From: Clostridiaceae bacterium M8S5
GTDB lineage: Bacteria; Bacillota; Clostridia; Tissierellales; MCWD3
Reading direction: 5' to 3'
Length of the DNA stretch: 64,000 bases
Assembly (NCBI GenBank): GCA_029227815.1
Contig: CP118523.1
Span: forward strand, 2,170,001 to 2,234,000
Below, piece after piece: positions 35,784-45,194 of the stretch (the first letter of the stretch is position 1; every line of letters starts with the position of its first letter). The notes under the pieces were generated by a model. The model searched no databases. It had not been told where the DNA came from and saw nothing but the letters and a program-made list of their open reading frames with translations. The position numbers were made by a program, and so were the translations under genes.

Positions 35784-36800
35784 TTAAATTGAGGGAAGAA
35801 TATATTTTACGATTAGAGGTAATCTCTCTTTTGGTTTCATAGTAATCTTAGATGCTATAGCAACAACAAGTTCTTTATCAGGAAAACAGAATATATGGTT
35901 TCCTCCTGACCCAGCTGCTGTATAACCCTTTATATTCTTTTCATCAATGAGCCACCACAGATATCCATATTTATTTGAATTCATTGTGAGAGAATCTTTT
36001 ATCCATTTCTTCGATACAATCTGTTTACCATCCCATACACCATAATTTAAATATAGTAGTCCAAAACGTGCCATATCTTTAGCAGTAATCTTTAAACCAA
36101 ACCCTCCTACGGTATTTCCCTGTGGATCCTTTATCCATCCTTTTGCATTCTTACCAAAAACATCTTCTAAACTATAAGAATTCATATTATAATCTGGAAT
36201 CTCTTGAATACCTATATTATTGAAAAGATATTTATTTGCAAACTCACGTGCTTGCATCCCAGTAGCACGTGTAAGGATTATTGAAAGAAGATGTGTTCCT
36301 GATGTACTATATCTAAACATACCTATGTGGCCATTTGAACCTAATTGACTAATAATGTACCTTGTCCAATTCTTTTGCCTTCTTAGCCTATCTAATGATT
36401 CATACTTCCAAGGAAATGGTGCAGTCATAGTTAATAGATGCTTTACTGTAATCATATTTCTTATTGTCCCATTTAACATTGATGCATAATCAGGGAAAAA
36501 ATCTATAACCTTCTGGTCTACGCTGTTTATATATCCTTTATCTATAGCGATACCTATAAGTGCTGATATAACACTTTTAGTTACTGATGCAACATTATGT
36601 GTATCTGTTTCAATATACCCATTAAAATATCTTTCATATGCTATATAGCCCTTTTTCACGATAATAAAACTATTAATATTTTTATACTGAGAATTAATGC
36701 TGTATTCTAGATTCTTAAAATATTCTTTCTTCATCCCAATGTCATTAAGATTAGCATATCTCCACCTATTGGTTGGCCAATAATCTTGATTGCCTATCAT
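35784..36800 (-). CDS. Cytosolic serine hydrolase of the class C beta-lactamase / NylB-EstB group
   Basis: A 338-residue penicillin-recognising-fold enzyme. The SxxK motif is VASVTKSVIS near residue 90; the second motif is RYSTSGTHLL (Tyr in place of YxN); the third is near AAGSGGNHIF. No signal peptide is present, so unlike true beta-lactamases it works inside the cell, as in 6-aminohexanoate-dimer hydrolase or EstB-type esterases. Its ATG overlaps the UvrA-like stop (ATGA). A GGGAGG site lies within the end of the UvrA-like gene. It may open an ester or lactam of the same drug the UvrA-like protein counters; that is inferred. Confidence 0.82.
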   Translation of the reverse strand: MIGNQDYWPTNRWRYANLNDIGMKKEYFKNLEYSINSQYKNINSFIIVKKGYIAYERYFNGYIETDTHNVASVTKSVISALIGIAIDKGYINSVDQKVIDFFPDYASMLNGTIRNMITVKHLLTMTAPFPWKYESLDRLRRQKNWTRYIISQLGSNGHIGMFRYSTSGTHLLSIILTRATGMQAREFANKYLFNNIGIQEIPDYNMNSYSLEDVFGKNAKGWIKDPQGNTVGGFGLKITAKDMARFGLLYLNYGVWDGKQIVSKKWIKDSLTMNSNKYGYLWWLIDEKNIKGYTAAGSGGNHIFCFPDKELVVAIASKITMKPKERLPLIVKYILPSI

Positions 36801-39115
36801 TTAAGATACCTCCCTGTGATAGAATTGTTATTCTGTTTAAGTGCAGTAGGTGTACCCTCTGCAATAATGCGTCCTCCTTCTTCACCACCTTTAGGTCCTA
36901 GTTCAATAATCCAATCACATATCGACAACAACTCAATATCATGTTCTACTACAATCACTGAATTTCCATTCTTAACCAACTCGTCTAACAATATTACTAA
37001 CTTATTAATATCATATGGGCTTAGCCCAACTGTGGGCTCATCTAAGATATACAATATATCACCTTTTTGCCTTTTACCTATTTCTTTAGCAAGCTTAATT
37101 CTTTGAGCCTCCCCACCACTCAAAGTAGGTGTAGTCTGCCCAAGTTTTATATATCCCATCCCTACGCTTTCCAGTACTCTCAGTGTAGATAATACATTTT
37201 TATTATCTTCAAAAAATATAACTGCCTCGAATATCGTCATCTCCAATACATCCGATATAGACTTGTTTTTATACTTAATTAGTAAAACTTTATCATTATA
37301 TCTTTGTCCATTACATTCTTTGCATATTTGACTGATAAAATAGCTACCACCCATCCATATCTTCTCTTGGCCTGTTCCTCCACATACTTGGCATGCTCCT
37401 TTTGAATTAAAAGAAAAATGACCTGCCGTCAAGCAATTTTTCCTGGCGTCTTCTTGATCAGCAAATATTTTACGTATTTTATCCCACACTCCAATATATG
37501 ATATAACATTAGAATTACTATTTCTACCTATAGGCTCCTGTGATACCTCTACTATACCTGATACTATAGTGTCGTCTTTACATGATTTAACTATATCGGT
37601 TATTAAAGAACTCTTTCCACTTCCAGAGACTCCAGATATGGCTGTTAATGATTTTAATGGTATTGCAAATGATAGATTATTTAAGTTATTTGTATTTGCA
37701 TTTTTAACTAATAGCTTCTGCTGATTGTTTTGTGTCTCTCTTGAGAATACTCTATTATAAATTTCATTTTCCCCTGATAGATATTTACCTGTTATAGATT
37801 CATGGCATTTTAGCAACCCTTCGAACGAACCTTGATATAGAACTTCTCCTCCCTCTGCACCTGCTTTAGGACCAATATCAATTACATAGTCTGCTATTTT
37901 TATAGTGTTCTTGTCATGTTCTACAATGATAACTGTATTACCCAGTTCTTTGAGTTTAATAATTGATTTAAGTAATTCTGCTTTTTCTGACTCATGCAAA
38001 CCTGCTGTGGGCTCATCAAGAATATATATAAGTGAATCCATCTTAGATTCTAAATGAGAATTAAGAAATAGTCTTTGTAATTCCCCACCGCTAAGAGTAG
38101 ATAGTTGCCTATATAAAGATAAATGACCTAGCCGAGATTTTATTAAATTCTCTAACTTACTATTTATATCTTTGAGGAGATTCCTCCCGATTTGACTTGA
38201 TATAATATTGTTTTTATGAATTTTCAGAAAATATTCAAGTTCAGTAATGTTCATTTTAGCTAATTGCCCTATATGTTTGCCTGCAATAAACACATCAAGC
38301 GCTTCTTGACCTACCCTATATCCTCCACATTCTTCACATTCAACTAATCTATATATTCCATTTGTATCATCACCATTTTTAATATAATTCCGTTCTAGAA
38401 TATTTTGTACACAATAACTCCTATTAAAGCTATTATTTTTTACATATTGACCATATAATATATCTGCTTTTATTGCATCCTCAATTTGATTGAATGGTAC
38501 ATTAAGTACCTCTTTAAATTTTTTACGCAATAACTTTTTGTAGCCTTGTGTAGGTTTAATTAATTCCAGCATCTGTTCTAATGTAGTACTATCATCTTGA
38601 ATTAACTTTTTCATATCTATGTGATAATAATGCCCTTTACCTGAACATTTTAGACACATTCCATCTGTAGTATTGTGCATAAAGTACCCAGCTGGTAAAC
38701 GTTCTTCTACACTCCCGCATTTTTGACATGCTGTATCAAAATTAATATATGATCCACATCCCTGACAGACAGCTTTACCTTCTAACGTGTATAATAACGC
38801 TAATAACTTAAGTATATTTGTCTTAGAACCTACTGTCGAACGTGGATTACTCTGCCGTATAATATTTTGCTGAACAGCTATTGTTGGTCCAATTCCAGAT
38901 ATATTATCAAACTTTTCTTGTTCATCGATCATAGAAAACACACCTAAAGACTGGAGGTATTTCTTACGACCTTCCTCAAATACTATATTAAATGCTAGGC
39001 TTGATTTACCTGATCCACTTACCCCTGTTATTACTGTAATCTTATTTTTTGGTATTGTTATATTGATCCCTTTAAGATTATTAATATGAGCGCCTTCAAT
39101 TATTATATTATTCAT
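36797..39115 (-). CDS. UvrA-like ABC excision-repair ATPase, short drug-resistance type
   Basis: A 772-residue tandem ABC ATPase. Walker A motifs are ITGVSGSGKSSLAFN (residue 30) and ISGVSGSGKSSLITD (about 490); signatures are LSGGELQRL and LSGGEAQRIKLAKE; Walker B regions contain YILDEPT. Zinc ribbons CQGCG...CQKCG and CQVCGGTG...CKECNG are kept. It is about 170 residues shorter than housekeeping UvrA (about 940), with the UvrB-binding/insertion region reduced. Such UvrA2/DrrC-like proteins protect producers or targets of DNA-binding antibiotics. It is coupled by 4-bp overlap to the serine hydrolase and lies 43 bp after the AraC gene. Confidence 0.88.
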   Translation of the reverse strand: MNNIIIEGAHINNLKGINITIPKNKITVITGVSGSGKSSLAFNIVFEEGRKKYLQSLGVFSMIDEQEKFDNISGIGPTIAVQQNIIRQSNPRSTVGSKTNILKLLALLYTLEGKAVCQGCGSYINFDTACQKCGSVEERLPAGYFMHNTTDGMCLKCSGKGHYYHIDMKKLIQDDSTTLEQMLELIKPTQGYKKLLRKKFKEVLNVPFNQIEDAIKADILYGQYVKNNSFNRSYCVQNILERNYIKNGDDTNGIYRLVECEECGGYRVGQEALDVFIAGKHIGQLAKMNITELEYFLKIHKNNIISSQIGRNLLKDINSKLENLIKSRLGHLSLYRQLSTLSGGELQRLFLNSHLESKMDSLIYILDEPTAGLHESEKAELLKSIIKLKELGNTVIIVEHDKNTIKIADYVIDIGPKAGAEGGEVLYQGSFEGLLKCHESITGKYLSGENEIYNRVFSRETQNNQQKLLVKNANTNNLNNLSFAIPLKSLTAISGVSGSGKSSLITDIVKSCKDDTIVSGIVEVSQEPIGRNSNSNVISYIGVWDKIRKIFADQEDARKNCLTAGHFSFNSKGACQVCGGTGQEKIWMGGSYFISQICKECNGQRYNDKVLLIKYKNKSISDVLEMTIFEAVIFFEDNKNVLSTLRVLESVGMGYIKLGQTTPTLSGGEAQRIKLAKEIGKRQKGDILYILDEPTVGLSPYDINKLVILLDELVKNGNSVIVVEHDIELLSICDWIIELGPKGGEEGGRIIAEGTPTALKQNNNSITGRYLK

Positions 39116-39158
39116 TATGCATCACCTCTAAATAGAATTATTCACTTAGTAGGTGGTT

Positions 39159-40100
39159 CTATAGTTGTCTGACAGGTACATAAATTTCTACGATGTGTTT
39201 ATTTTCTGGGTGCGTTGATGGATCATTTTTATACATCTCTATAGCAAAACCTTTATCAGGCTGAAATCCACTTTGGATAAGCCATTCACCATACATATAA
39301 TCCCATGCTTCGGGGTATTCATCCTGACTTATCTCAAAATATCCAATTGCATACTTTCCTGATGGTATGGTTAGTTTTCCTATCTGACCAGCAACCTTTA
39401 TGTTATCATCTATTGCTAAACATATACTCGTTTTTAGATTATCATCATCTGTAAATTCTGGATTATCATGATATATAGCAAAAGGTTTTAAATCATTAAT
39501 ATCTACCACCTCTCTTGCCATTCCCCAGCTAATTAATTTATCCAATCTGCGTTTAAATATTTTTGATAGTTCACTATACGAACCATTATGTCTGTAATAT
39601 ATAGCTTTTATTTCATTAATTGTACGTACTACTACTTTACCTTTTATCGTAGTATTTTTTCTACACTGACCACCTACTCTTTTATGATACAGTTGTAATT
39701 TTATAATGGCTTTGCCATTCTTGCTATCTATTTTGCTATTCTTGCTACATTGCTGTCTCAATTTAGATGCACTTATTCCAAATCTATTTTTAAAAGCTCT
39801 AGCAAATACTGCTGAATCTGAATACCCCAACGTCATTGCTATTTCGGTAATACTCATAGTAAAGTTATATAGTAATAATCCCACCGCTCTTTCAAGCCTA
39901 ATCCTATTTATATAGCTAAGAATAGTTTCATTAACTATTGCTTTAAATATTCTACAAAAATGATATTTAGAAAATCCAGAGATATCTGCCAATTCATCCA
40001 GTGAAAGTGATTTGTTAATATTAGATTCAATATAGTCTTGTACCTTATTAATCCTAGATATATACTCATTATACATCTGTGTAGTAATGTAATTAGTCAT
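39159..40100 (-). CDS. AraC family regulator with GyrI-like ligand-binding domain
   Basis: A 313-residue regulator. Two AraC HTH units occupy residues 15-110 (LSLDELADISGFSKYHFCRIFK, SITEIAMTLGYSDSAVFARAFK). A basic linker (KNSKIDSKNGKAIIK) leads to a GyrI-like domain that starts VVRTINEIKAIYYRHNGSY and ends HIVEIYVPVRQL. That domain binds small, often cationic drugs in relatives. It is the first gene of the operon with the UvrA-like and serine-hydrolase genes, so it likely senses their substrate. ATG at 40100 follows GGGGTG. A TATAAT -10-like box lies about 30 bp upstream. Confidence 0.9.
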   Translation of the reverse strand: MTNYITTQMYNEYISRINKVQDYIESNINKSLSLDELADISGFSKYHFCRIFKAIVNETILSYINRIRLERAVGLLLYNFTMSITEIAMTLGYSDSAVFARAFKNRFGISASKLRQQCSKNSKIDSKNGKAIIKLQLYHKRVGGQCRKNTTIKGKVVVRTINEIKAIYYRHNGSYSELSKIFKRRLDKLISWGMAREVVDINDLKPFAIYHDNPEFTDDDNLKTSICLAIDDNIKVAGQIGKLTIPSGKYAIGYFEISQDEYPEAWDYMYGEWLIQSGFQPDKGFAIEMYKNDPSTHPENKHIVEIYVPVRQL

Positions 40101-40385
40101 ATCTCAACACCCCTTCTATCCTTTTGTATTATAAAAAGTTATCGTTTGTACTTCACTGTGCTAACTCCAAAACCATGAAAATTAAACACCAATCTAACGT
40201 CATCATATGTTTTAATTTTTTACATTGTTATATATCATTATTATCATACCAAGGAAAAATTCTACTCTCTATTATATCATGTTGTCTCTAATTTCCTATG
40301 GTAAGGATTGAATAAAATTAAAATCAAAATTTTGGACACTACTAACCATTACCCTCCAATATTTTAAGATGAAATTTCTTTTGAC

Positions 40386-40411
40386 ACAAAAAAACATGAC
40401 CTAAGCCATGT
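40386..40411 (-). terminator. Terminator after sigma-like remnant
   Basis: On the minus strand ACATGGC pairs with GTCATGT around TTAG, followed by seven T. The same 30-bp unit recurs at 58762-58784. Confidence 0.75.
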
Positions 40412-40424
40412 ATTTTTATTCTAA

Positions 40425-40520
40425 CTATGTCAATGCCTTATTCAGTTTTTCTATAGCTTTCTTTTCAATTGTAGATACGTAACCTACTGTCAAGGAGGGG
40501 CTAAAAACTCTTTATTTGTG
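40425..40520 (-). pseudogene. C-terminal remnant of a sigma-70 family factor (copy A)
   Basis: The minus strand reads VFSPSLTVGY, VSTIEKKAIEKLNKALT and stop. TVSxIEKKALxKL is the end of region 4.2 of sporulation-type sigma factors. Nothing upstream keeps the frame, so only the tail and its terminator (40386) survive. It is homologous to the fragment at 43203-43334. Confidence 0.55.
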
Positions 40521-40616
40521 AAGCATTGTATCAATATTACCATATTTTAAATATTGTATCTTAATCATGATTATAACCTCAAAGGGTGTTTTTAGTAATT
40601 CAATAATCCGATGCGG

Positions 40617-41699
40617 TTATCCCTTAGGAAATGATTCTGTTGTTAGACTCACCATGCTTTGCTCATGTTTCAAAAGCCACTCCTTTCGAGCAATCCCGCC
40701 ACCATATCCACCTAAGCCCCCACCACTGTTTATAACTCTGTGACATGGGATAATAAGTGCTAATTGATTCGCACCATTAGCATTTGCTACAGCTCTATAC
40801 GCAGAAGGTTTCTCCATTTTAATAGCTAGTTCTTTATATGACGTCGTCTCTCCTACAGGTATTTTCATCAGTTCATTCCAAACGCATTTTTGAAAATCAG
40901 AGCCTATTAGACAAATAGGTACAGTAAAATGTTTCAACTTACCAGAAAAATATGCTGTCAGTTCTTTTTCAAGCACATTAATCAGCTCTTTTCGGTCGGG
41001 AAGAATGCTAGCGTGCAGTCGTCTCCTCAAACGCATGATTTCATTTTCAAGTCCTCTCCTGTCTACAAATTCCAGCAGATAAAGATGTGTATCATCACTT
41101 ATTGCAATCATAGAACCTAGTCTAGTTTCTATCCAAGCAGAATATAAGACCTTAATTTCTTTACTCTTAGAAGGTAGTTTTCCCATTATTCTCGAAAAAG
41201 CATCTCGAAATCCATTACCTGACTCATAGTTACTTTCGATTTGCGCTGATATAATAGGTTCCTTATTTCTAATATGTTTAAATGCAATGCCGAGTCTTCG
41301 GGCTCTAGAATATTGAATAAAAGTCATCCCAAATTGTTTCTTAAACTGTCTTCTTGCCGTATTTGGGTGTATTGCTAAATCATCAAAGTCACTATCTCTC
41401 CATCGTTTCTCAGGATTAGCTTCTACAGCCTCTACTAATTTTTTTACATCTGGAGATAATTTTGATGGTAAACTCAAAGGCTTACATCTTTTACATGGAC
41501 GGTAGGAAGCTAAAAGTGCTTCCTGGGCATTACTGAAAAACTCACAATTCTCCTTCTTTGGTTTTTTAGCAGGACATGTAGGACGGCAAAAAATACCTGT
41601 TGTTTTCACACCTACAAAGAATATACCCTCAAATTCAGGATTCTTGTCTATCAACATCTGATAGTACCTGTCTATTATTTTTTTATCTGTTATTACCAT
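40617..41699 (-). CDS. ada: Bifunctional Ada: DNA methyl-phosphotriester repair/regulator and O6-methylguanine methyltransferase
   Basis: A 360-residue protein with three parts. Residues 10-75 are the Ada zinc domain, with GIFCRPTCPAKKP and RPCKRCKP giving the four cysteines; the first accepts methyl from phosphotriesters. Residues 85-180 are an AraC-type HTH. Residues 190-345 are the O6-alkylguanine transferase, with active Cys in IPCHRVINSGGGLGGYGGG. The ATG at 41699 is preferred (family start MVITDKKIIDRYY-like) and overlaps the upstream PEP-mutase-like gene by 17 bp, indicating co-translation. It acts as methylation-activated transcription factor and repair protein. Confidence 0.93.
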   Translation of the reverse strand: MVITDKKIIDRYYQMLIDKNPEFEGIFFVGVKTTGIFCRPTCPAKKPKKENCEFFSNAQEALLASYRPCKRCKPLSLPSKLSPDVKKLVEAVEANPEKRWRDSDFDDLAIHPNTARRQFKKQFGMTFIQYSRARRLGIAFKHIRNKEPIISAQIESNYESGNGFRDAFSRIMGKLPSKSKEIKVLYSAWIETRLGSMIAISDDTHLYLLEFVDRRGLENEIMRLRRRLHASILPDRKELINVLEKELTAYFSGKLKHFTVPICLIGSDFQKCVWNELMKIPVGETTSYKELAIKMEKPSAYRAVANANGANQLALIIPCHRVINSGGGLGGYGGGIARKEWLLKHEQSMVSLTTESFPKG

Positions 41700-42453
41700 A
41701 AATCTCACCTGCTCGCTTCTCAAAATCTTTATTTGAGTTGATATATGAAATAGGACCATAGGATATTCTTTTTACGCCAGCCTCTACAAGTTCAGATATT
41801 GAAGGCGAACCTTCACTAAGCATTATATTTACGGGGAGTGGTGACCTATCTACTAAATACTCAATCAAATTAATATCAGTTAGACCTGGTACAAAAATAC
41901 ACTTTGCTCCTGCTAGATGATAGGCATGACATCTTTCAAGTGCTAAATTAACAGTAAAAATGTTATGCTCACTTTCCATAAAGAAAATGTCCGTACGTGC
42001 ATTGATAAAAAGTTTATATCCTTTACTTTCAACAAAGTCACATATTCGTTTTATTCTATTAGATTGTTCCTCAACACTCTGTAAAGTATATTTTGGAGCT
42101 CCGATTATTCTGTCTTCAAAATTAATACCAACCACACCAATCTCAAGCAATGAGAGAATATTGGCTAATAACCCGTCACTTTTACTACTATAACCAGTTT
42201 CTATATCTACACTCAAAGGAATTGATGTATTACTTGATATTTGTGAAGATATTTTTATCAGGCTCTCAAAAGGCATTTGCTCTCCATCCTCATATCCCAA
42301 TGAGTCTGCAATAGCAAAGCTACTAGTTGCAATAGCTTCTGCACCAACATTTTGGATTGCTTTAGCCGTTTGTACATTCCAACAATTATAAAGAATTAAT
42401 GGTTTTTCATTTGCATGAAAAGATATAAACTTATTGTAGTTATTATTATTCAT
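41683..42453 (-). CDS. Isocitrate lyase/PEP mutase superfamily protein
   Basis: A 256-residue TIM-barrel enzyme. PLILYNCWNVQTAKAIQNVGAEAIATSS begins the barrel; SVDIETGY has the metal-binding Asp; GVVGINFEDRI and INARTDIF are the typical strands. The catalytic Cys region KKCGH of true isocitrate lyase is absent, as in 2,3-dimethylmalate lyase/oxaloacetate decarboxylase relatives. Product unknown. ATG at 42453 has GAGGTG. It is the first gene of a two-gene operon with Ada, overlapping by 17 bp, an odd partner for an alkylation repair gene. Confidence 0.87.
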   Translation of the reverse strand: MNNNNYNKFISFHANEKPLILYNCWNVQTAKAIQNVGAEAIATSSFAIADSLGYEDGEQMPFESLIKISSQISSNTSIPLSVDIETGYSSKSDGLLANILSLLEIGVVGINFEDRIIGAPKYTLQSVEEQSNRIKRICDFVESKGYKLFINARTDIFFMESEHNIFTVNLALERCHAYHLAGAKCIFVPGLTDINLIEYLVDRSPLPVNIMLSEGSPSISELVEAGVKRISYGPISYINSNKDFEKRAGEIYGNNR

Positions 42454-43173
42454 AATTAGTCACCTCATATTTTTCTGTAGTGTTTTACAAGACTAATAAT
42501 AACATTTTTAAAAAGATAACATGCCAGAAAAATTAACACTAATCTCTGCTAAGCCGTTTTATCCATCTCAATAATTTGTATTTTTTTTTTGAAACTAATT
42601 ACCATCAAATATAATATTTCATCTTATGTAAGCCTTTTTTGTGAATTATCAAGTGTTTAACTGATTGCCCTCCTAAGAAATAATCTCAAAACACTTTGAC
42701 TCTTGCTACCATTAAAACATTATGATCATAAATACATTAAATTTATCAAAAGAGTTATTATCTGAAACATAATACAATAAGATCAAAATTTCTTAGTTCT
42801 AGTATGTTCTTTTATCCTATCAATGCATTCACTGATTATCTTATATATACTAATAATTCATACTCCAGACTGTCATCAAATAAAAAATAGACAGTATAAT
42901 TTTTAATGAAGGGAAATCATCAATGACATTGGTATATTAACTTCTATAAAGTATAACCCTCCTATATGGCTTGTAGTATCTTGAAACATCTTTTAGTTAG
43001 TTCCTTCATACTCATTAGGTATAAATATGTAACAGTTTTTTCATTATGCGCTCAATGCAATTTTATCACAGTTATATATGGTAAAATTATATATAAGCTA
43101 GATTTCTTTTTTTCAGAATCTTCATCTACATTACTATTAAAACAAAACTTTTCTTTACCAACTCTAATATTAT
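42454..43173. other. Intergenic region, no gene recognised
   Basis: An open frame at 42966-43175 (plus) lacks a ribosome site and has biased composition; I do not consider it real. No strong hairpin before 43174. Confidence 0.4.
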
Positions 43174-43204
43174 AAAAGCTGAGTAATAATATCACTCAGC
43201 TTTT
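43174..43204. terminator. Hairpin terminator overlapping sigma-like remnant end
   Basis: AAAAGCTGAGT pairs perfectly with ACTCAGCTTTT over 9 nt; the A/T arms allow function on both strands. It overlaps the stop codon of the remnant at 43203. Confidence 0.65.
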
Positions 43205-43334
43205 AACTTGAATTCTCTTTTAAATTGTTGAAGGCTTTCTTTAACTTGCTTAAAGCTTTCTTTTCAATTCTCGATACTGTCAAGTTAGGGCTAAACTTTT
43301 TTACTGAGATTTGGATTCCAAAATAATAAACCCT
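43203..43334 (-). pseudogene. C-terminal remnant of a sigma-70 family factor (copy B)
   Basis: The minus strand reads VYYFGIQISVKKFSPNLTV, SRIEKKALSKLKKAFNNLKENSS and stop. TVSRIEKKALxKL is the sigma region 4.2 ending; a deletion seems to have removed most of the HTH before it. Homologous to copy A at 40425. Confidence 0.55.
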
Positions 43335-43365
43335 TTATTTACTTGGATCATAACAAATAATCTAC

Positions 43366-44499
43366 TCACTTTAGTTTATCTTCAATTTTTAGAATAAACT
43401 CTTTCCACTCTTGTCTCTCTCTAAGTTCAGATAAATTAAATTCATTTTTCATTCTATTAATATCATTAAATCCTTCATCTATGGCTTTATTTAAAAATTC
43501 AAATGCTAGTTCAAACTCTTTACCTTGCGCCCACCCACGAGCAACATTATATAAATCCCTTGCTTCTGGTTTTCTAATGTTAAATGCTTTCATATATATT
43601 TCCTTAGCAGTTACTACATCTTTTGAATTTCTCAATATATTATATCCTGCATTAATTAGGTTATAATATTCGTCAAATAAAAACTCACGATATATATTTT
43701 TTTCTGCTTTCTCAAAACCAAGCTTTTCTGCTAAAGCTATTGATGAATCATTTGTAGCATAGGCACCCCAATGTGGTGTGATACCATTTGATACACAATA
43801 ATCTAGGAATTCTAATGCTACTGCTGTCGCAAAGCCTTTATTTCTATTCTCTTCATCATAAGTATTTATTACGATCTCATATCCTTTTTTACTAACATAA
43901 CAAGAGCTACAACTACTTACTATTCTACCTTCATTTATTAAACAAAATCCTATACCTTTTTCTAAAAATTCCTCGTTACTATTCCAGAAGTCACTTATAT
44001 CAACACTTATTGTCTCTTCTGTATCATTATCAAGAAGTTCTTTATCTATTTTTTTCACGTAATAACCTTTTGGGAGTTCATTCACACTACTGATTCTTTT
44101 ATACTTACGCTTATTAAAATTTAATTCTTGTCTAAATCCTGTAAGTGGATACTTATCCCTAAAAATGGTATCAACAGTCTCCTTCCAACCTTCTTCCTCC
44201 AAAAGGGTATATACAAATGTTGATGCGCCCATAGATAAGTTTTCTGTACCTAGTTTTTCTGTTACAAATGAATATAAATAATTATTAAATTCTAAGTTAT
44301 CACTATCTCCAATAAAATAGTACATACAAAAGACTGCCCAAACTAGAGCTGTTTTAGGTTTTTCTATATTATCTACAAAAACTTTAGCCCTATTATTCCC
44401 TTCAATAATAGCATTTAATACTGAATGATCCTCGCAATTCATACTTTGCAACAAAGGTTTTATTTTCGGGTATTCTCTTTTATTCAATTCATAAATCAT
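43366..44499 (-). CDS. GNAT acetyltransferase with C-terminal TPR-like tail
   Basis: A 377-residue protein. Residues 1-150 are a helical region of unknown type; residues 160-280 form a GNAT domain with EENRNKGFATAVALEFLDYC and NDSSIALAEKLGFEKAEKN. Residues 290-377 are helical and TPR-like (AKEIYMKAFNIRKPEARDLYN, LAFEFLNKAIDEGF). The ATG at 44499 follows GGGGAG; 15 upstream codons are discarded. The fusion is uncommon. Substrate unknown. The next gene upstream is 87 bp away. Confidence 0.8.
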   Translation of the reverse strand: MIYELNKREYPKIKPLLQSMNCEDHSVLNAIIEGNNRAKVFVDNIEKPKTALVWAVFCMYYFIGDSDNLEFNNYLYSFVTEKLGTENLSMGASTFVYTLLEEEGWKETVDTIFRDKYPLTGFRQELNFNKRKYKRISSVNELPKGYYVKKIDKELLDNDTEETISVDISDFWNSNEEFLEKGIGFCLINEGRIVSSCSSCYVSKKGYEIVINTYDEENRNKGFATAVALEFLDYCVSNGITPHWGAYATNDSSIALAEKLGFEKAEKNIYREFLFDEYYNLINAGYNILRNSKDVVTAKEIYMKAFNIRKPEARDLYNVARGWAQGKEFELAFEFLNKAIDEGFNDINRMKNEFNLSELRERQEWKEFILKIEDKLK

Positions 44500-44585
44500 A
44501 CTAAACTCCCCTTTATTAAATCTTATTTTTTCAGAGCAAACCACGGACGGCGAGCCCTTTCATAATTTAATATATATGTATATAA

Positions 44586-45092
44586 TCAAAGCTGCTTTAC
44601 TAGTAAAATCCCATGATAGTTGTCCCCATAGATATTAGGTAACATTCCTGAAGGTACATACCCCATTGAAAGAAACCAATCATATTCTTCTCTTTCTATA
44701 GCATGAATATCTTTTAACTCCATCCATGGTTCGTCTAACGGTCTATTATGACATGACAGTCCTATTGAACCTATAGTAAATCGAATAAGTGCATAATCTT
44801 TACTATTAGCAAAAGATTCTAGTACTTTAACTAAAGACTGTAATTCATTACCTATTTTATATATTCCATTGTCATCGTAACCAAGACATTCTATTTCAAG
44901 AGTCTTATAGTGCCTTAATTTTTTACATAGGATCCATCCCTTTGGCTGGTCTTTTGATGAACCATAGTACCAGCCAATCCCTGAGCTTAATTGATTTCTA
45001 GCGCCTTCAAAATTCCACCATTCGGGTTTAATTTCAGCCATAAAATTAGATACAATATCAATATTACTTTCATTTATACTATATACTTCCAT
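44586..45092 (-). CDS. GNAT-fold acetyltransferase-like protein
   Basis: A 168-residue protein that starts MEVYSINESNIDIVSNFM in GNAT style. The centre (GWYYGSSKDQPKGWILCKKL) and the end (YDWFLSMGYVPSGMLPNIYGDNYHG) fit a GNAT fold, but the acetyl-CoA RGxGxG loop is not clear. It may be a degenerate or non-catalytic member. ATG at 45092 follows GAGAGGGG. Monocistronic or with the GNAT at 43366. Confidence 0.65.
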   Translation of the reverse strand: MEVYSINESNIDIVSNFMAEIKPEWWNFEGARNQLSSGIGWYYGSSKDQPKGWILCKKLRHYKTLEIECLGYDDNGIYKIGNELQSLVKVLESFANSKDYALIRFTIGSIGLSCHNRPLDEPWMELKDIHAIEREEYDWFLSMGYVPSGMLPNIYGDNYHGILLVKQL

Positions 45093-45194
45093 TAACTATC
45101 CCCTCTCGATCTTTAAAATTTCTCTGTACCAAGCGTACGGATATACATTGTTATATGATGCTGATTTCTTCAAGTTTCAAGCCATATTCACACA

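Noticed and set aside
42966..43175. 69-codon open frame on the plus strand
   Set aside because: No ribosome site; it runs into a terminator hairpin and is biased to Ser/Leu/Phe as expected by chance.
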